Source of the DNA: Acidimicrobiaceae bacterium
GTDB lineage: Bacteria > Actinomycetota > Acidimicrobiia > Acidimicrobiales > UBA10347
Reading direction: 5' to 3'
Assembly: GCA_003485885.1 (NCBI GenBank)
Contig: DNHM01000572.1
Location: forward strand, 3,474-8,794
Length of the DNA stretch: 5,321 nucleotides
A program made the translations under genes and the position numbers. Numbering within the stretch: the stretch's first letter is position 1; each line of letters starts with the position of its first letter. Shown in pieces: positions 5,274-5,321 of the stretch. The notes beneath the pieces are model-generated. The model was given only the letters and a program-made list of their open reading frames with translations, searched no databases and was not told the DNA's origin.

Positions 5274-5321
5274 TCCTGGACCGAAGCGAAAAGTTACCTC
5301 CCCAGGGGAACATAACTTTTC
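5234..5321 (+). pseudogene. Out-of-frame remnant of the VOC C-terminal half, cut by window edge
   Basis: In the frame starting at 5234 the translation begins EERERTLRLDAALILDRSEK. This resembles the family segment in which a helix (ERxRxLALGA) leads to a LLLDRS strand. After DRSE the similarity ends and the translation enters the palindrome at 5288-5321. The frame stays open to the last base, so the end is not seen. Confidence 0.45.
5288..5321. repeat. 34-bp imperfect palindrome at the window end
   Basis: GAAAAGTTA (5288-5296) and TAACTTTTC (5313-5321) are perfect 9-bp inverted arms. Between them, CCCC (5300-5303) and GGGG (5305-5308) flank a single A. As RNA the outer stem, a small internal loop and an inner 4-bp stem with a 3-nt loop would form a stable hairpin ending in a short T-run, so it could act as a terminator on either strand. 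It could equally be a dispersed palindromic repeat. The arms reach the last base, so they may extend beyond the window. Confidence 0.7.

Overview
The window comes from a bacterial chromosome of fairly high GC content, most likely an actinobacterium. An Acidimicrobiia-like lineage is my best guess. The reasons are the GC-biased codons, three start codons with a TANNNT -10-like hexamer 7-9 nt upstream and no good Shine-Dalgarno (leaderless style), a tRNA gene with no encoded CCA, and the overall gene content. This assignment is inference; no rRNA or other decisive marker is present.

Layout. A small RRM-type RNA-binding protein is on the + strand at the left edge (41-277). It converges on a tRNA-Pro(GGG) gene on the - strand (336-409). 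Most of the rest reads leftwards on the - strand. In transcription order it holds a PDZ/radical-SAM/DUF512 protein (4856-3468), the ribosome-assembly GTPase Der (3471-2092, joined to the previous gene by an ATGA overlap), a 138-nt gap with a 21-bp-period direct repeat, a membrane-anchored SpoIIE/PP2C-type phosphatase (1953-856), and a small zinc-ribbon membrane protein (845-522) only 10 nt further on. Two small inverted repeats then precede the tRNA. At the right edge, divergent from the DUF512 gene, lies a + strand VOC (glyoxalase-like) gene. Its family similarity breaks near 5233 and resumes for a short stretch in another frame, ending at a 34-bp near-palindrome that runs to the last base.

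Function. The DUF512-der pair looks like one translationally coupled unit that includes 50S subunit maturation. The phosphatase and zinc-ribbon gene look like a second unit with its own promoter. The phosphatase has the metal-binding Asp motifs and three membrane segments but no recognisable sensor domain, so its signal and target are unknown. No mobile element, CRISPR array or biosynthetic cluster is visible. The window is mostly housekeeping sequence. The features most worth a second look are the broken VOC gene with its terminal palindrome, the direct repeats upstream of the phosphatase, the 15-bp tandem repeat coding the start of the zinc-ribbon protein, the uncharacterised radical-SAM partner of Der, and the NKWE variant in Der.
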